This document shows, one piece after another, positions 47,171 to 59,081 of a stretch of 64,000 bases of DNA. Below the pieces are notes generated by a model. The model had not been told where the DNA came from, did no database searches, and saw only the letters and a list, made by a program, of their open reading frames with translations. Position 1 is the stretch's first letter, and each line of letters starts with the position of its first letter. Position numbers and translations under genes: made by a program. The DNA comes from Thereva unica (Eukaryota > Arthropoda > Insecta > Diptera > Therevidae): positions 81,310,543 through 81,374,542 of the forward strand of contig OX465281.1 in the NCBI GenBank assembly GCA_949987705.1, given 5' to 3'.

Positions 47171-47749
47171 TTTTTTTTTATAAGCATATTTATTATTATG
47201 GTATAATAACAAAACTTACAGGCTATGCTTAAACCTATTTTCCCTATCTGACTTAACTAACTTACTGGCCCTCCGTGGGCACTCTAAGCTAAATCCTATC
47301 TAACTTAATTAGTGATGTTTATTTTGCCTTTCGGCCTCTTTATTTATTTAAATTGTATTGACATATGCTTCATTCTGAACTTAATGCTAAGAAAATTTTT
47401 CAAAAACTTAGCTAACTTAATCTATTTTATAAAACTTGCTAAATGTTAAAAAAGAAAAAAACCTACAAACTACCTACTCTAAACTACGCCTAAATCCTAG
47501 AAAATAGCCTAGTTGGGCGACAGTCACCAGAGACTCAGGCGACAGAATCTGGTGGCTCTCGCCCAAGTTTTGTCACCCGCGAGAGCTAAGGCTTTACAAT
47601 AGCCTGAGAGTTCGCGGGCGGTAGCATTCCAGGCTACCCCTAGCTAAATCTAAACTTAAAACTACCCACCTATCTTATAACTAAACTTATTACAATGGTA
47701 ATCCTATGACTATACCTAATTCCCCTACTGGGATCCTAATCCTCCTTAA
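47171..47749 (-). mobile_element. Jockey-family 3' end (3' UTR only), minus strand
   Basis: The A-tail reads as T at 47171-47178 on the plus strand, adjoining TATAAGCATATTTATTATTA. The words CTAACTTACTGGCCCTC, GGCACTCTAA, TGCCTTTCGGC and AAAAACTTAG are shared with the 3' UTR of the full-length Jockey element (20869-21200). A hairpin-rich GC block (47510-47640; GTCACCAGAGACTCAGGCGA, CTCGCGGG-type stems) takes the place of the two-unit repeat. It is severely 5'-truncated, with no coding sequence left. It interrupts the BEL/Pao integrase fragment. Confidence 0.75.
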
Positions 47750-49178
47750 GGCCCCCATACACGCTCAAATTGGCTGTACAACCAGATTTTCATCAAACCT
47801 ATAAGCGCAATGTATTTTGATCGGCCGTATTAACGAGTGAAAATTACCTCCATTAGTTATTGTGCATTATATTTATACTTATCTACGCGTTATATTATGT
47901 TACATTGATTATGATAAGGTCGGAGGAGCAACCCAGCTAGCACAGATTTAAATTTGTAACAAATTTATGTTACAATTATGTCGAAATCCAGTTTGTTTAA
48001 ACAAATGTAGTCACATTTAAATTGTATTATTGCTTCGAATTAGCAATTTGCAACAAATCATCGGGTTCAGTTACACTACCGTTTTAAATTTGTTACGGGA
48101 AAATGCACTTGTTGTTAAATGGTTCCATAAAAGTTGCAAAAAAATATGTAATATTTAAATTAAATTAAAGTTATTAAAACATTTCCTTTTGTAGCACATT
48201 TCAAAATTGTTATTATATTGTAACTGTCACAAATAGAGTAACTAGTTAACAACCTTAAAGTGACTTAGTTGTTATAAGTTTTTATCAAGTCAGTGCTACA
48301 TTTTAAATGTTCAAAACGCTGCAGGGAGGTTTTTGTTCAGATACAAGGACTTGGAAAAATAGCTGTCAAAAGGCTTCATGTTTGCCATATTTTTCATGAT
48401 TCTCTCTTTTTTCTACACTATGCAGTTTTATTTAAAGAAACCAATGTTATTTTATATTGTATTTTATATTTCTTATAGCCATTTTTTAGCGCAAAATGAC
48501 ACTAGGAACTTAAAAAAATGAAGTTAGCTGTAGTTTACAGATTGCCATGCTGATAAAAAAAATCGAGTTTTCTCTATTTTCCCACTTATTTTCTAAATTT
48601 TCTGTTTTTGAGTGGCGCGTGAATATTGCAGAGGTAAAATACCCATATTCATCAACAAAATGGCATTCGCTTTATAATTTTGGAGTAAAATTCCGCAATT
48701 TGTCAATTTTAAAGTACGTAATGAGTAATGTGTCTTTTTATTTCATTCCATAATGACTTTTGAAACACATTTAAAACTGCGCAGTGCTTTGTTGCTAAAA
48801 ATATGTATATAATATAAAGAATTATAACTTTTCTGGATTTCAAAATGTTTCATCTTGTTGTATGCAACTTTAGTTTGTGGCAACAACACATTTAAAACAT
48901 AGCCACAGCATATTTTTCGCCTCGTTGCGACCAAAGTTGTTACAAAATAAACAATAAAGATCTGCTTTTTCAGTCGCAATGGAGCTACAGTCGCACTACA
49001 TATCTTATCTTGCGACTCTTTTACATGTTAGATTAACTCCATTGCTACTCGTTTGTGCTAGCTGGGAAGTGGTCGAACATCACCGAGACATATTTGGTAC
49101 AATCCAAGCATTTTAGATTGTGCAAGCCGAACAGTTGAGTTCACACGCAACGATCTATTTGTGCCGTGTAGACCTACC
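47750..49178. mobile_element. TIR element with TTAA flanks, containing a nested element
   Basis: The left end GGCCCCCATACACGCTCAAA and the reverse complement of the right end GGTAGGTCTACACGGCACAA match at the TACACG core and a few outer positions only. Both sides carry TTAA (47746-47749 and 49179-49182). The weak TIR makes this less certain than the similar element at 30257. Excluding the nested element it is about 290 bp. Confidence 0.5.
47932..49066. mobile_element. 1135-bp TIR element, CCCAGCTAGCACA ends
   Basis: The 13-bp TIR CCCAGCTAGCACA is perfect at both ends and is flanked by AA (47930-47931 and 49067-49068). The interior repeats GTAACAAA/TTTGTTAC and ACATTTAAA words in both orientations towards the ends. 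No transposase. Its termini share CCCAGC with the nested elements at 20443 and 20045. Confidence 0.75.
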
Positions 49179-49289
49179 TTAATAATTTTTTTTTATATTG
49201 AGTATTGGTAAAGATGTCCTTAAAAGGAGTCTTTTCAATCTCACGTGATTGATTACATCTTATGTTGTTTGGTGGGTTACATGTTGGAT

Positions 49290-49487
49290 GCCCTTACTTT
49301 TTATTTTTTAATTTATGTTCATCCTCTTTTTAGAGATACGATTTTATTTACTAATTGTTACTAATATTTTATGTTTGCATGTCTCAGCTGAGCCACGGCA
49401 GTGGTAAATATTTCTCAGCCCTGCTGGGAAGTGTGCTTTTGTGTTAGAAGGGAAAATCTATATATGTATATATATATATATATGATG
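49290..49487 (+). mobile_element. CR1-like 3' UTR relic with (TA)n tail
   Basis: ATGTTTGCATGTCTCAGC, GTGGTAAAT(A/G)TTTCTCAGCCC and GAAGTG(T/C)GC match the 3' UTR of the minus-strand CR1-like element at 59082-60595. The relic ends in a TATATA microsatellite (about 49463-49486), where the other copy ends in ATT repeats; variable simple-repeat tails are usual for this group. Confidence 0.6.
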
Positions 49488-50288
49488 GGATTCATCAAAT
49501 AATAAAACTGGTATCGCAATTTTTGCAATTAGGTTTGATAGTAAGTTAGTTAGTCATCTTTAGCCCTGGTTTTAAAAATCCGCACCATATAATTGTAGGT
49601 CTTTGACGGTTAAAAATGTATGCTACAATAGTTTGGTTCCATTTCTTGTGAACATTTAATGAAGTTTAATTTTTATAAAAATTATATATCTCAAAAATCA
49701 ATAGTTTTCGAGCTAATCATGAAAAACTAAATTTTATCCCTTTTAACCCCCCTAAAAAACCGCACCAGGTGAAATTTACATTACATAGCCTATCGTACAT
49801 CATAACAAAGATGCCCACAACAATTCTTCTTTATAAGTTATAAATAAAACAAACTAAGTACTCTCACATTTTATAATAATAACAATAAAAAGCCAATATC
49901 CCCGAGAATATTCCTTAGTTAAACCAGAAAGGTAGATTTTTTATGCTATCCACCAAAATTTAATTTTGTTCATGAGCAGAAAACTTTGTTTTTTTCTTCG
50001 TACGTGCATAAATGAAAAAAAAAAACACTCATAGCAGATGTTTGGGACTAGAAAAAACCTCCCCCCCCTTCGAATTTCCCTTACCGCACCGGAATGCTCC
50101 TATCAACTTTCTCCATAATAATATGATGGCACATTATTTATATGCATGTGTGTAAGGTAAGACCCTCTGCCCGGCGCGTTGCTGCGCCAACGAAGTCGTG
50201 AGAAAAAGTTAAATTGGACAGAATTTTCTCTCTTCAAATTTGATATTGTCTCTCACAAAAGCTTGCCAAAAGCTTTACTTCAAAATAA
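49488..50288. other. Unassigned; upstream part may be decayed Gypsy sequence
   Basis: No domain is readable. The Gypsy pol frame becomes open only from 50289. No 5' LTR or primer-binding site matching the 3' LTR at 53856 is visible. Confidence 0.4.
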
Positions 50289-53200
50289 TTTGATAACACA
50301 TTTTGTTCTTCGTTGTTCCCTCTGTATATTAAGTACTCTGTGCTACTAGTCGACTTGCGAGAAAGAAAACTTATAGATAAAACAACTTTATTGTCAGTGA
50401 ATTGCATTTCACGAAATGTTAAATCATTCAGCCCAAAATTATATCCACTAGAAGGCGAATTCGCATCCATACTCAATGCATTTCCGTCACTTAAAGCTCC
50501 GCCAAATTTCAACACAAATGTCCAACATAATAGGTGTGTTCGATGACTGCTCCAGCTCAAGATTAAGCAGAAAAAATCAGCAATTTGCGTTCTTTGAGAC
50601 CTTTTGACAGATCTTTTCTGCTCCCATTTGCCGTGCTCTGTGTTTTTTGAGCCTGCTCTTTGTTGAGAATTCTCACTTTTTCTGCTCCACAAAATTTGTA
50701 GGAGCAGGCAGAGCAGCCAAATTCTTCTTCTTCTTTTTCTTTTGACAATTGTCAAATTGAAAGCAGGGAAAATCGGAAAATTGATTTATGAATGATTTAT
50801 TCGGAAAATACTTGGAAATATTAAAAACTACACATTAATTTTTATAAAAATAACATTTCGATGCTATTCAATTGTTTTTATTGGTATATATTTCTTCTTC
50901 TACAATTGACATTCGTATCTAACCTCTAAAAACAGAATTTGGAGCAGAATTTAGCAGAAAGGTGTTTTTTGAGCTTCTTGCTATTATCTGATTTTTTCTG
51001 TTCTGACATCAATTTGACAGCCGCTCCCAATTGAGCCGCCCTGCTCTGCTCTGAACTTTTTAAGCGGTCATCGAACACACATAATGTCGTACACCATATC
51101 CACACACAAGGATCTCTTCGGTGTGCACGACCTAGAAGGTTAAACAGCGAACGATTTCAAGCTGCCAAAAGGGAATTCCAGGAGATGGTTAGATTAGGCA
51201 TATGCCGTTCTTCATCATCGCCTGTAGCTTCACCCCTACATTTAGTACCCAAAAAAACTACGGCAGAGCTAAGGCCTTGTGGAAATTACCGACAGCTCAA
51301 CGCAGCTACGATTTTCGATAAATATCCTTTGCCAAACATCCAAGATTTTACCTTAAATCTTCACGGATGCAAAATATTTTCTAAAATTGATCTTATCAGG
51401 GCATATCATCAGATCCCGGTCGCCCCTGAAGACATCCACAAAACCGCTGTCACAACTCCTTTCGGCCTATTTGAGTTTCTCCGGATGCCCTTTGGCGTTA
51501 AGAACGGAGCTCAGACGTTCCAACGCTTCATAAAAGAAGTGTTAACTGGTTTCGATTTTACATTCGCATATGTTGACGACATTCTTATCAGTAGCAAATC
51601 TGCACAAGAGCACAAGGAACATTTAAAGATTTTGTTCGCAAGATTAGAGCAATACGGCATTAATGTCAACCCTACAAAGTGTATTTTCGGAGTTGGTCGA
51701 CTTGACTTTTTAGGGCACGAAATTTCGGAAAAGGGCATAACACCATCAAAAGAAAAAAAATTACAACGTTTTCTTGGAATGATCAATTTCTATCACAGAT
51801 TTCTACCAAACGTCGCGAAATACTGTGCACCGCTATATGATGCCATAAAAGAGTGCCCATCACAAAAAGATTCAAAAGAGAACCTTAAATGGACCGAAAG
51901 TTGCGAAAACGCATTCACCAATATAAAAACAATATTAAAGAACTTCACGCTATTAGAACACCCTGATCCCACGGCAAAGGTTAGCTTATGGGTAGACGCA
52001 TCAAATGATGCGATCGGTGGTGTCTTACAACAATTTAAAGAAGGTAATTGGAAACCCTTGAGCTTCTTTTCCAAAAGATTGCAAGAGCGTGAACGAAAAT
52101 ATTCTACCTTCGATAGGGAACTCCTGGCCGCATATTTAGCGACCAAAAGATTTCGACATTTTGTGGAAGGAAAACAATTTACTATTTATACAGATCACAA
52201 ACCTCTAACTAAAGCCATATGTTCAAAGTCAGAAAAGTCTTCACGACAAACTAACCAATTAGACTACATAGCCCAACTCACAACTGACATTCGGTATATC
52301 AAAGGTCCACTTAACATTGTTTCGGATACCTTATCCAGGTCTCATATTGATGCAATAGATCTCAAACTAGACTTACAAACAATACATGCCGAACAAAATA
52401 AAGACGAAGAGTTAAAAGAACTACTAACAAACAACCCAAATTCCTCTGTCAAACTTAACAAGGTTTTCATCCCTCTCCAGGAAGTATACATTTGGTGTGA
52501 AACAACCACTGATGTTAACAAACCATATGTGCCAGAGTGCTTACGTCGGATAGTCTTTGACTCATTACATAACTTGTCACATCCAAGCATCCGGAGCACC
52601 AGAAACCTAATAACGTCGAAATATTTTTGGCCACAAATAAACAAAGATGTCACAAGGTGGGCCAAATGCTGCATCCAATGTCAGAAATCAAAAATTTCTC
52701 GTCACACTATAGCCCCATACGGAAGCTTTAAAGTACCGGAAGGAAGGTTTGAACATATCCATATGGATATTGTCGGACCGCTACCACCCTCCAATGGTTA
52801 TACATACTTATTAACAATTAAAGACCGATTTTCGCATTGGCCTACAGCAATCCCACTTAAAAATATCTCGTCTGAAAACATCGCGAAAACTTTCCTTCAC
52901 CAATGGATTGCCCAATTTGGGGTACCCATGACTCTAACCAGGGCTGTTTAAAGACTTATCAAATATTATGGGAATCCATCGCATTAGAACAACCACCTAC
53001 CATCGCCAATCGAATGGATTAGTAGAACGTTTTCATCGACAATTAAAAGTAGCCATTCGAGCCACCAACGACCCTAAAAAGTGGTATTGTAATTTGCCAT
53101 GGATTCTTCTTGGAATAAGGTCCGCGGTAATAGAAGACATAGGCTTAGAACCAGCTCAAATCCAATACGGACAGTCTTTGCGCCTGCCAGGAGAATTCGT

Positions 53201-53525
53201 TACTACAAATACCACTATGAGCTCAAAAATTACCTCTACAGCAGCCAAACAAATACGAGAGGCCATAAGTAAAATACAACCTAAGACGACCAGAGTTCGA
53301 AAACAAAATAATATATTTATACTACAAGCTATTCTCACATGCTCGCATGTCTTTGTCAGGGAGGAGATATACAAAAGTAGCTTAAATCCACCTTACAGTG
53401 GACCACACGAAGTACTGGAACGAAACGATAAATTTTACAAAATACACATCAACGGTAAAAATCAATTAATCTCAATAGATAGGTTAGCCTGCTTTTATTT
53501 CCAACCCAGACATATTCACGGTTAA
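50289..53525 (+). pseudogene. Ty3/Gypsy pol (protease end-RT-RNase H-integrase), broken
   Basis: The frame opens at 50289 in the end of the protease and connector (LLVDLRERKLIDKTTL, then PPNFNTNVQHN). It is split by the TIR element at 50532 and resumes VVHHIHTQG at 51083. RT: SPVASPLHLVPKK, RPCGNYRQLN, FSKIDLIRAYHQIPV and FAYVDDILIS with intact YVDD (51569-51580). RNase H: WVDASNDAIGGVL (about 51990), TFDRELLAAY and IYTDHKPL. Integrase: HHCC finger ending CCIQCQKSK, then HMDIVGPLP. The frame breaks at 52951 (TLTRAV, stop), and the segment that should hold the second catalytic Asp is missing. From 52968 it reads GIHRIRTTTYHRQSNGLVERFHRQLK with the Glu, and LRLPGEF. The LGIRSA..EDI and LRLPGEF style suggests a CsRn1-like clade (inference). 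Confidence 0.9.
50532..51079. mobile_element. 548-bp TIR element rich in GAGCAG motifs, inside Gypsy pol
   Basis: Ends TGTGTTCGATGACTGC and its near-perfect inverse. The host sequence CATAAT (50526-50531) is repeated at 51080-51085. Because the right TIR ends in CACA, the true TSD could be TAAT, CATAAT or ACATAAT. Removing 554 bp restores the Gypsy frame (codon phase 0 to 2 mod 3) and yields a continuous VQHNVVHHI block. The interior has ten or more GAGCAG/CTGCTC words, as seen in transposase-binding subterminal repeats. Superfamily not assigned. Confidence 0.85.
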
Positions 53526-53855
53526 TCGCCAAACTAGATCAGAATGTAAGAAGAGAGTAACTTTTAGTTTATAAAAAAAAAATAAAGAACGAAAATTTCA
53601 AATCCTTCAAAATAATGTAATATTAGCATTTTAAATTTTTTTTCATTTTGAATTTCTGGAAATAAGAATTTTTTTAAGCATAGCAAATTAAATAAATTTC
53701 TAGATACATACATAATTAAGAATTATAATATCATTAAAAAGTCAAAAGAATTTTGAAACAAAAAAAAATAAGTAAAAATTCATAATTGTTATCAATTATT
53801 ATTGGAAATTTTTTTTTAAGAAAAACATGTAATCAATTTTTTTTACGGAGGAGAG
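53526..53855. other. AT-rich 3' untranslated part of the Gypsy element
   Basis: Long A and T tracts without coding pattern, ending in a purine-rich ACGGAGGAGAG at 53845-53855 that fits a polypurine tract directly before the LTR. Confidence 0.55.
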
Positions 53856-54012
53856 TGATGTAGCGGTTCCCAAACAAGAATTTACGGAACCGCTATGGCA
53901 CTATCATCCGACAAGAATGAAGTCAGTTCGTGTGCTGCTTCCATGAGATAAAGAAGGAATAAAGGATCGGTGCATAACGAATAAGTGTGTTTCAATATTT
54001 AATATACTATAT
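53856..54012 (+). repeat. Probable 3' LTR of the Gypsy element
   Basis: It begins TGATGTAGCGGTTCC just after the polypurine tract and ends near TATCCCACA, so TG...CA boundaries are plausible. It holds a hairpin, AGCGGTTCC...GGAACCGCT, and a weak AATAAA (about 53968). At about 157 bp it is short for an LTR, and no partner LTR is present, so the edges are approximate. Confidence 0.5.
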
Positions 54013-57000
54013 CCCACAACTCGTTTTACAAGTCGCGAAAGAGAATGGACTTATAGTGAAATGGGAAAAGTGTAAGTTCGTGCAGAAGAAGGTTGAATTT
54101 CTCGGGCACATAATTGAGGCTGGCAGCATTAAACCCTCACATGATAAAACAAAGGCAGTAGTTGGATTTCCTACCCCAAAGAACTTAAAACATGTTCAAA
54201 GATTTCTTGGGCTCACGGGATTCTTTCGCAAATTTATACCTAAATATTCGTTAGTAGCTAAACCGTTAACACACTTAACGCGAAAAAACACAAAGTTTAA
54301 TTTCGGCCGCGAGCAGCAAGATTCATTCAATCTGTTGAAGGAAATTCTTTGTAAAGCGCCAGTTTTGAAATTGTTCAACCCCTCACTAGAAACTCAACTC
54401 CACACTGATGCAAGTAAGGAAGGATACGGTGCGGTTCTACTTCAAAAGCACGATAACAATAACTTCCATCCCGTTGTGTACTTAAGCTTCAAAACAGCAA
54501 AGTGCACGATGACGAAGGAAAGCAGGAGGGGTTTCTCAACCCTGTAGAAAAGTCAGACATGCCGTTGCATCTTCTTCTTCTTTGATCCGTTAGCTGGCGG
54601 TCCGAGCGGGACGTCCCCGCAACGGATACGCTGCTGTCGGTGCCGCTGGGTCCCGAACTCTATTCACGATTCGCTTCCATTCTTCTCGGTTTTTGGCGGT
54701 GTCTCGAGCCTTGGTAACTGATAATCGTTGATTCTTTAAGTCACCCTCGATATTCTTCAACCAGGTTTTCTTCGGTGCCGATCGCTGTATTCTCCAGTCT
54801 GCAGGACGGTCTCGCCAGAGAAGTTTACGTGGCAAGCGGTTATCATCCATTCGGCAAACATGTCCAAACCACCGTAGTCGACGTTTTTGCATTTCTTCTT
54901 CGATCAGTGTTTGCTGATCGCATCTTTGTCTGACAACCTCGTTTCGAAGGCGATCACGGAGTGAGACACGGAGGATCTGCCTCAAACATCGCATTTGGAA
55001 GACCTCGAGCTTCTTAACGTCCGGTTTGAGCAGTGTCCACGTTTCAGATCCATAAAGAACAATCGGAAGAATCAACGTTCGGTAAAGACGTAGTTTTGTT
55101 TTGATGGAGATATTTGCTCGTTTCCATATGCACCACTTGAGCGAGGCGAATGTTGCTGTTGCCTGGCCGATACGGCTGTGAACGTCGGCCGTCGATGCTA
55201 CTTTCGTTTCCTCAACCAATGATCCCAAATATTTGAACCTTGGAACTTGTTCGATTTGGGTTCCATCGAGGTGAACACTGGCTCTTGATCCATCCGTTGT
55301 GAGCACTTTGGTCTTTTCCGCATTGATTTTTAACCCGTATGATTGGGCGATGCGAGAAATATCGTATAAGATGTCCGTTGCTTCGGCATCCGTGTCGGCG
55401 AAAACAGCGCTATCGTCGGCGAACATTAAGTCTGTTACGAAGTTGTTGTCGTCGTATTGAACTCCGAGTCGTCCATCGAATGCTTCACGCATAATCGCGT
55501 CGATCACAACGTTGAAGAGAAGTGGCGAAGCGACGTCTCCCTGTCGGACACCCGTCTGAATCGGGAACTCCTCGGATAAGTCGTTTCGAATACGAACGCT
55601 GCTGGTTGAGCCATCGTACGACGCTTGGAGAAGTTGGATGATTCTCAATGGCACGTGTTCGGTTACCAAGACTCTCCACAACCTGTTCCAATCGATGCAG
55701 TCGAAAGCGGATTTGAAATCGATGAAAACAACGACAATTCGTTTGCCGCAACGAATTCTTTCTTCCATTAACTGACGGAGGGCGAATATTTGATCAATGC
55801 ATCCTCGATGTGGTCTAAATCCCGCTTGTTCCTCCCGGCTCGTTTGCTCTCGATGTTTCTGTAGCCTCGATTGTATTATTTTCGTAAATACTTTACCGAC
55901 GATCGAAAGAAGGCTAATACCGCGATAATTTTTGCATTCCCGACTGTCGCCTTTCTTCAAAATTGGGACAACGATCGCTTTCTTCCATACCGAAGGGACA
56001 CGATCCGAATGCCATATGTGTGTTATGAGGACATGAAGTCGTTGTGATAAGACATCACCTCCAGCTTTGATCATCTCGGCGGTTACTTGGTCTATTCCCG
56101 GCGCTTTTCCATTTTTCAGCGATTTTATTGCTGTCTTCACCTCGATAATTGTTGGTTCGGTATCGAGAAACTGATTCATCGGCTGTTCGATAATCGGTGG
56201 TTCGGGTGCTGGACCTTGCGGCGGATCGTGGTTATACAGCTGGTAGAAGAATGCTCTCCACCGCTCCAGGCGTTCATGGGCAGAAGTCACAAAAGTGCCA
56301 TCCGATTTTTTGATGTTGTCGTTTGTTGATGTTGTTTTGCCGCCTAACCGGCGGATTGTCTGGTACAGCGTCCGGTACTCGTGCCTCGACGCCGCTTTTT
56401 CCATGTCGGCCGCAACGTTATTCCAGTACGCTTCTCGTTCCAATTTCATTTTCTGCCGAACTTCTTTGTTCAATCTTCGGTATTCCTCAAAGTCGACGTG
56501 TTTCATGCGCTTCCGCTGATCGACGAGGTCCAGACAGCTGTCCGAGATCCATGGCTGTGTCCGTTTACGGATAGTTGGACACAACTCCATTGCACACTCC
56601 ACAATAGACTCCGACAATTGCCTTTCTTCTACATCCATATCGTCCGGTATTGCGAGCGCCGCGAATTTGTTGGATAATGCCATTTGAAACTCTCGCCCGA
56701 TGGCCGGGTCCCGTAGGCACGCCCAATTTTTCTTGGCTGGTGGTGGCTCCGTTTTCTTCGCTCTTTGCAATCGCATCTGCAATTTCGCTCGAACAAGATA
56801 ATGGTCCGATCCGCAATCGGGTCCACGCATTGCACGTACGTCTTTAAGCGTCGATCGGAATCTTTTGTTGATCAAAACGTAGTCTAACATCGCCGAGTCT
56901 TTGCCGGATGGATTTCGCCAGGTGAGTTGGTGTTTGAGTGGATGACGGAAAATGCTGTTGCCAACGATCAAGTTGTTTGACGATGCGAATGAAAGCAGGC

Positions 57001-57982
57001 GTAAGCCGTTGTCATTAATTACTCCGTGTCCGAATTTGCCCATGGTTTCATCCTTGGCTTGCCGTTGCATACCCTTCACCTGGATCATCTAGGACCGTTA
57101 CCATCAACATCGAAATATTATAAGTATGTTTTTGTCGTAGTCGATAGCTTCACAAAATTCACTTGGATCTGTGTGGATCTGTTTGGAAATCCGCATCGGG
57201 TAATTACAGATAAAGGTACAGCGTGCACCTCGAACATATTCAAAAATTATTGTATTGAGAGAGGAGTTTTGCCCATCACAACAACAACTGGAGAGCCGAG
57301 AGGAAATGGTCAAGTTGAACGGCTAAACCAAATGATTATCTCAATTTTATCCAAATTGTCAGTTGCCGATCCCCAGAAGTGGTTTAAGCATGTTACTCGG
57401 GTACAGCAGGTTATGAATTCATCAAAATCAAGATCAACCAATGGATCTCCATTTGAACTTATGCTGGGCGTCCCTATGTACAAACCGGAAGACCTCGAGC
57501 TGTTTAAGTTGTTGGAAGAGGCTATAGTAGATGATTTTGATGCTGAAAGACAAGAAATGCGAAGCCAAGCCAGACTACAAATGCAGAAGGTCCAAGAAGA
57601 AAATAAAAAATATTTTAACAGGAAAAGGAAACCTGCACGCCAGTATAATGTGAAAGACTTAGTTGCCATTAAGAGAACTCAGTTTGGTCCTGGACTAAAG
57701 TTGTACCCGAAATTTCTTGGGCCCTACGAAATTACAAAGATTAAAGGAAAGGGACGATATGATGTACGCAAAGTTGGAAATCATGAAGGCCCTAATCTAA
57801 CATCCTCAGCAGCCGATTATATGAAGCCGTGGATCCAGCCGGAAGATAGTAACGACGACGCTGAAGACTCCGAATCGCCTGAGACAGACGAACAGCAGGA
57901 TGGCCGAATGTGGGAGTCAGAGGAAACTACAACCGTTATCCTTCCAGCGAGATCCGAGGCCAGCTCAAGTTATTCAGAGTAA
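54013..57982 (+). pseudogene. Second Ty3/Gypsy fragment (RT end, RNase H start, integrase), deleted and interrupted
   Basis: It starts in the RT thumb directly after the upstream LTR: LVLQVAKENGLIVKWEKCKF, VEFLGHIIEAGSIKPS, VQRFLGLTGFFRKFIP, then RNase H LHTDASKEGYGAVLLQ (about 54403). An internal deletion at about 54535 removes the rest of RNase H and the integrase finger. The reading picks up at GFLNPVEKSDMPL, where a 2.5-kb RTE element is inserted. From 57070 it continues HTLHLDHLGPLPSTSKYYKY (first Asp of DDE), a second small deletion, VITDKGTACTS (second Asp), NGQVERLNQ (Glu) and a C-terminal chromatin- or DNA-binding tail (LVAIKRTQF, LYPKFLGPYEI) to the stop at 57982. The last 40 residues are very acidic (DSNDDAEDSESPETDEQQD). 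A different Gypsy lineage from the upstream element. Confidence 0.85.
54571..57059 (-). CDS. RTE-type non-LTR retrotransposon, 5'-truncated, RT frame open
   Basis: TGCCGTTGCAT at 54560-54570 and 57060-57070 is an exact 11-bp TSD. The minus-strand frame is open over about 820 codons, from the 5' breakpoint (first ATG at 57043) to the stop at 54590. It begins mid-endonuclease (LDYVLINKRFRST, then SDHYLVRAKL), then RT: GKAPGIDQVTAEMIK, VVPILKKGDSRECKNYRGIS, QAGFRPHRGCIDQIFALRQL, VFIDFKSAFDCIDW, GVRQGDVASPLLFN and MFADDSAVFA (about 55400-55427). The C-terminus has LILPIVLYGSETWTL and RRLRWFGHVCRMDDNRLPRK. The 3' end is a short AAAGAAGAAGAAGA tail. The absence of stops and frameshifts, with a perfect TSD, marks it as the youngest large insertion here. 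It lacks the N-terminal endonuclease half, so it cannot mobilise itself. The start is not native, because truncation removed it. Confidence 0.9.
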
Positions 57983-58310
57983 CTTTTAATACTCTTTGCT
58001 GAGCTGCCGTCGAAGTTGCACTGTGCCGGATCTCTGCCGCTATTCTCTATTGTTTTTTTACAAGTTACTTATTTTATTTTTTTGAATTGAACAATAAATT
58101 AGTGAATTATTTTTGAATTAAATCAAATCGTTTTAAACTAAAACTATTCTGTTTCTCTCCCGTCCACCCACATTTATTATAAAGTTGTTGCTTTGCAATT
58201 TACTGATTGCATTTTTGCAGGAGCTTGAGAGTGGAAAATTCGTCGCCCTCTGTAAAACTGTAAAATTAACTAAAGAACTGATTTGAGAGCTTCGTTTGTA
58301 GCCGTTCAGT
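57983..58310. other. 3' flank of the second Gypsy fragment, possible LTR remnant
   Basis: AT-rich, with AATAAA near 58090. No matching LTR is available for comparison, so no boundary is drawn. Confidence 0.35.
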
Positions 58311-58372
58311 CAAGGTAGTACTGGATGGCGTCGAATCTCGGCCGGCGTTCCCCAAGGATCGATTCTCTATGC
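58311..58372 (+). pseudogene. 62-bp scrap of Jockey-like RT
   Basis: It reads VVLDGVESRPAGVPQGSIL, matching IKVVLDGVESDPHH-ISAGVPQGSIL of the element at 10641-12120 with a short deletion inside. Too small to delimit further. Confidence 0.6.
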
Positions 58373-59081
58373 TTTTGTCAATATAAGACAAGCACGGGCC
58401 AGACCTTGTCTTGTGCTTTGTGACCTCTCACCCCTACGAAAACTTGTACCATCCTTCTCTTTACCTCAGTGGGCAAAAAGAATCTAATAGATGGCTTATG
58501 TCTTAACATCTGGTACAAATCCACCAAGGAAAACAAACATTTGGTTGCGGGCAAAATTACTTCGCCAAGAAAGTGAATATCGCAGCTACGTCAAAAGCCT
58601 GCGAACAAATGCATTGGTGGACTCGTAACTTTAAACGTAGTTTTATCTTCAGGAGACCTGTTCCCTATTACAATATTGTTAAATCCGATCCGAAAACGAA
58701 AGAGCTTTCAAGTAAATATTTGCCAATAAAATACGGTTTCGGCAGTTTCATTAAAGAAATGTAACAATATTGTAATATTCCAAATCGCCAAACAATGACT
58801 GAGATTCCTCAAGAGATGCAAGTTCCTCGTTCAGCAAGATGCAATGTACAAGTCCTACATTCCGCCTTGTATTGAATTGTATTAATATAACTCGTATATC
58901 TCGACAGGAGTTACATTCCCATGACCACACACCATACGACACATGACCCCAACCAAAAGATGAGTGATGAGTGAATGAGACGAGTGGGCTAATCTGGTGT
59001 TGTGGGTATAAAATTGCCGAGAAGGCAGGAGAGCTTTTAACTCGAAAAAACAATCATTTTGATAGTAACGATAACATTTTA
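58373..59081. other. Spacer without recognised gene
   Basis: Short open frames only; no motif of any element family used elsewhere in the window. Confidence 0.45.

Noticed and set aside
50234..50755. 173-codon minus-strand open frame
   Set aside because: Antisense shadow across the Gypsy pol and the inserted TIR element; no domain.
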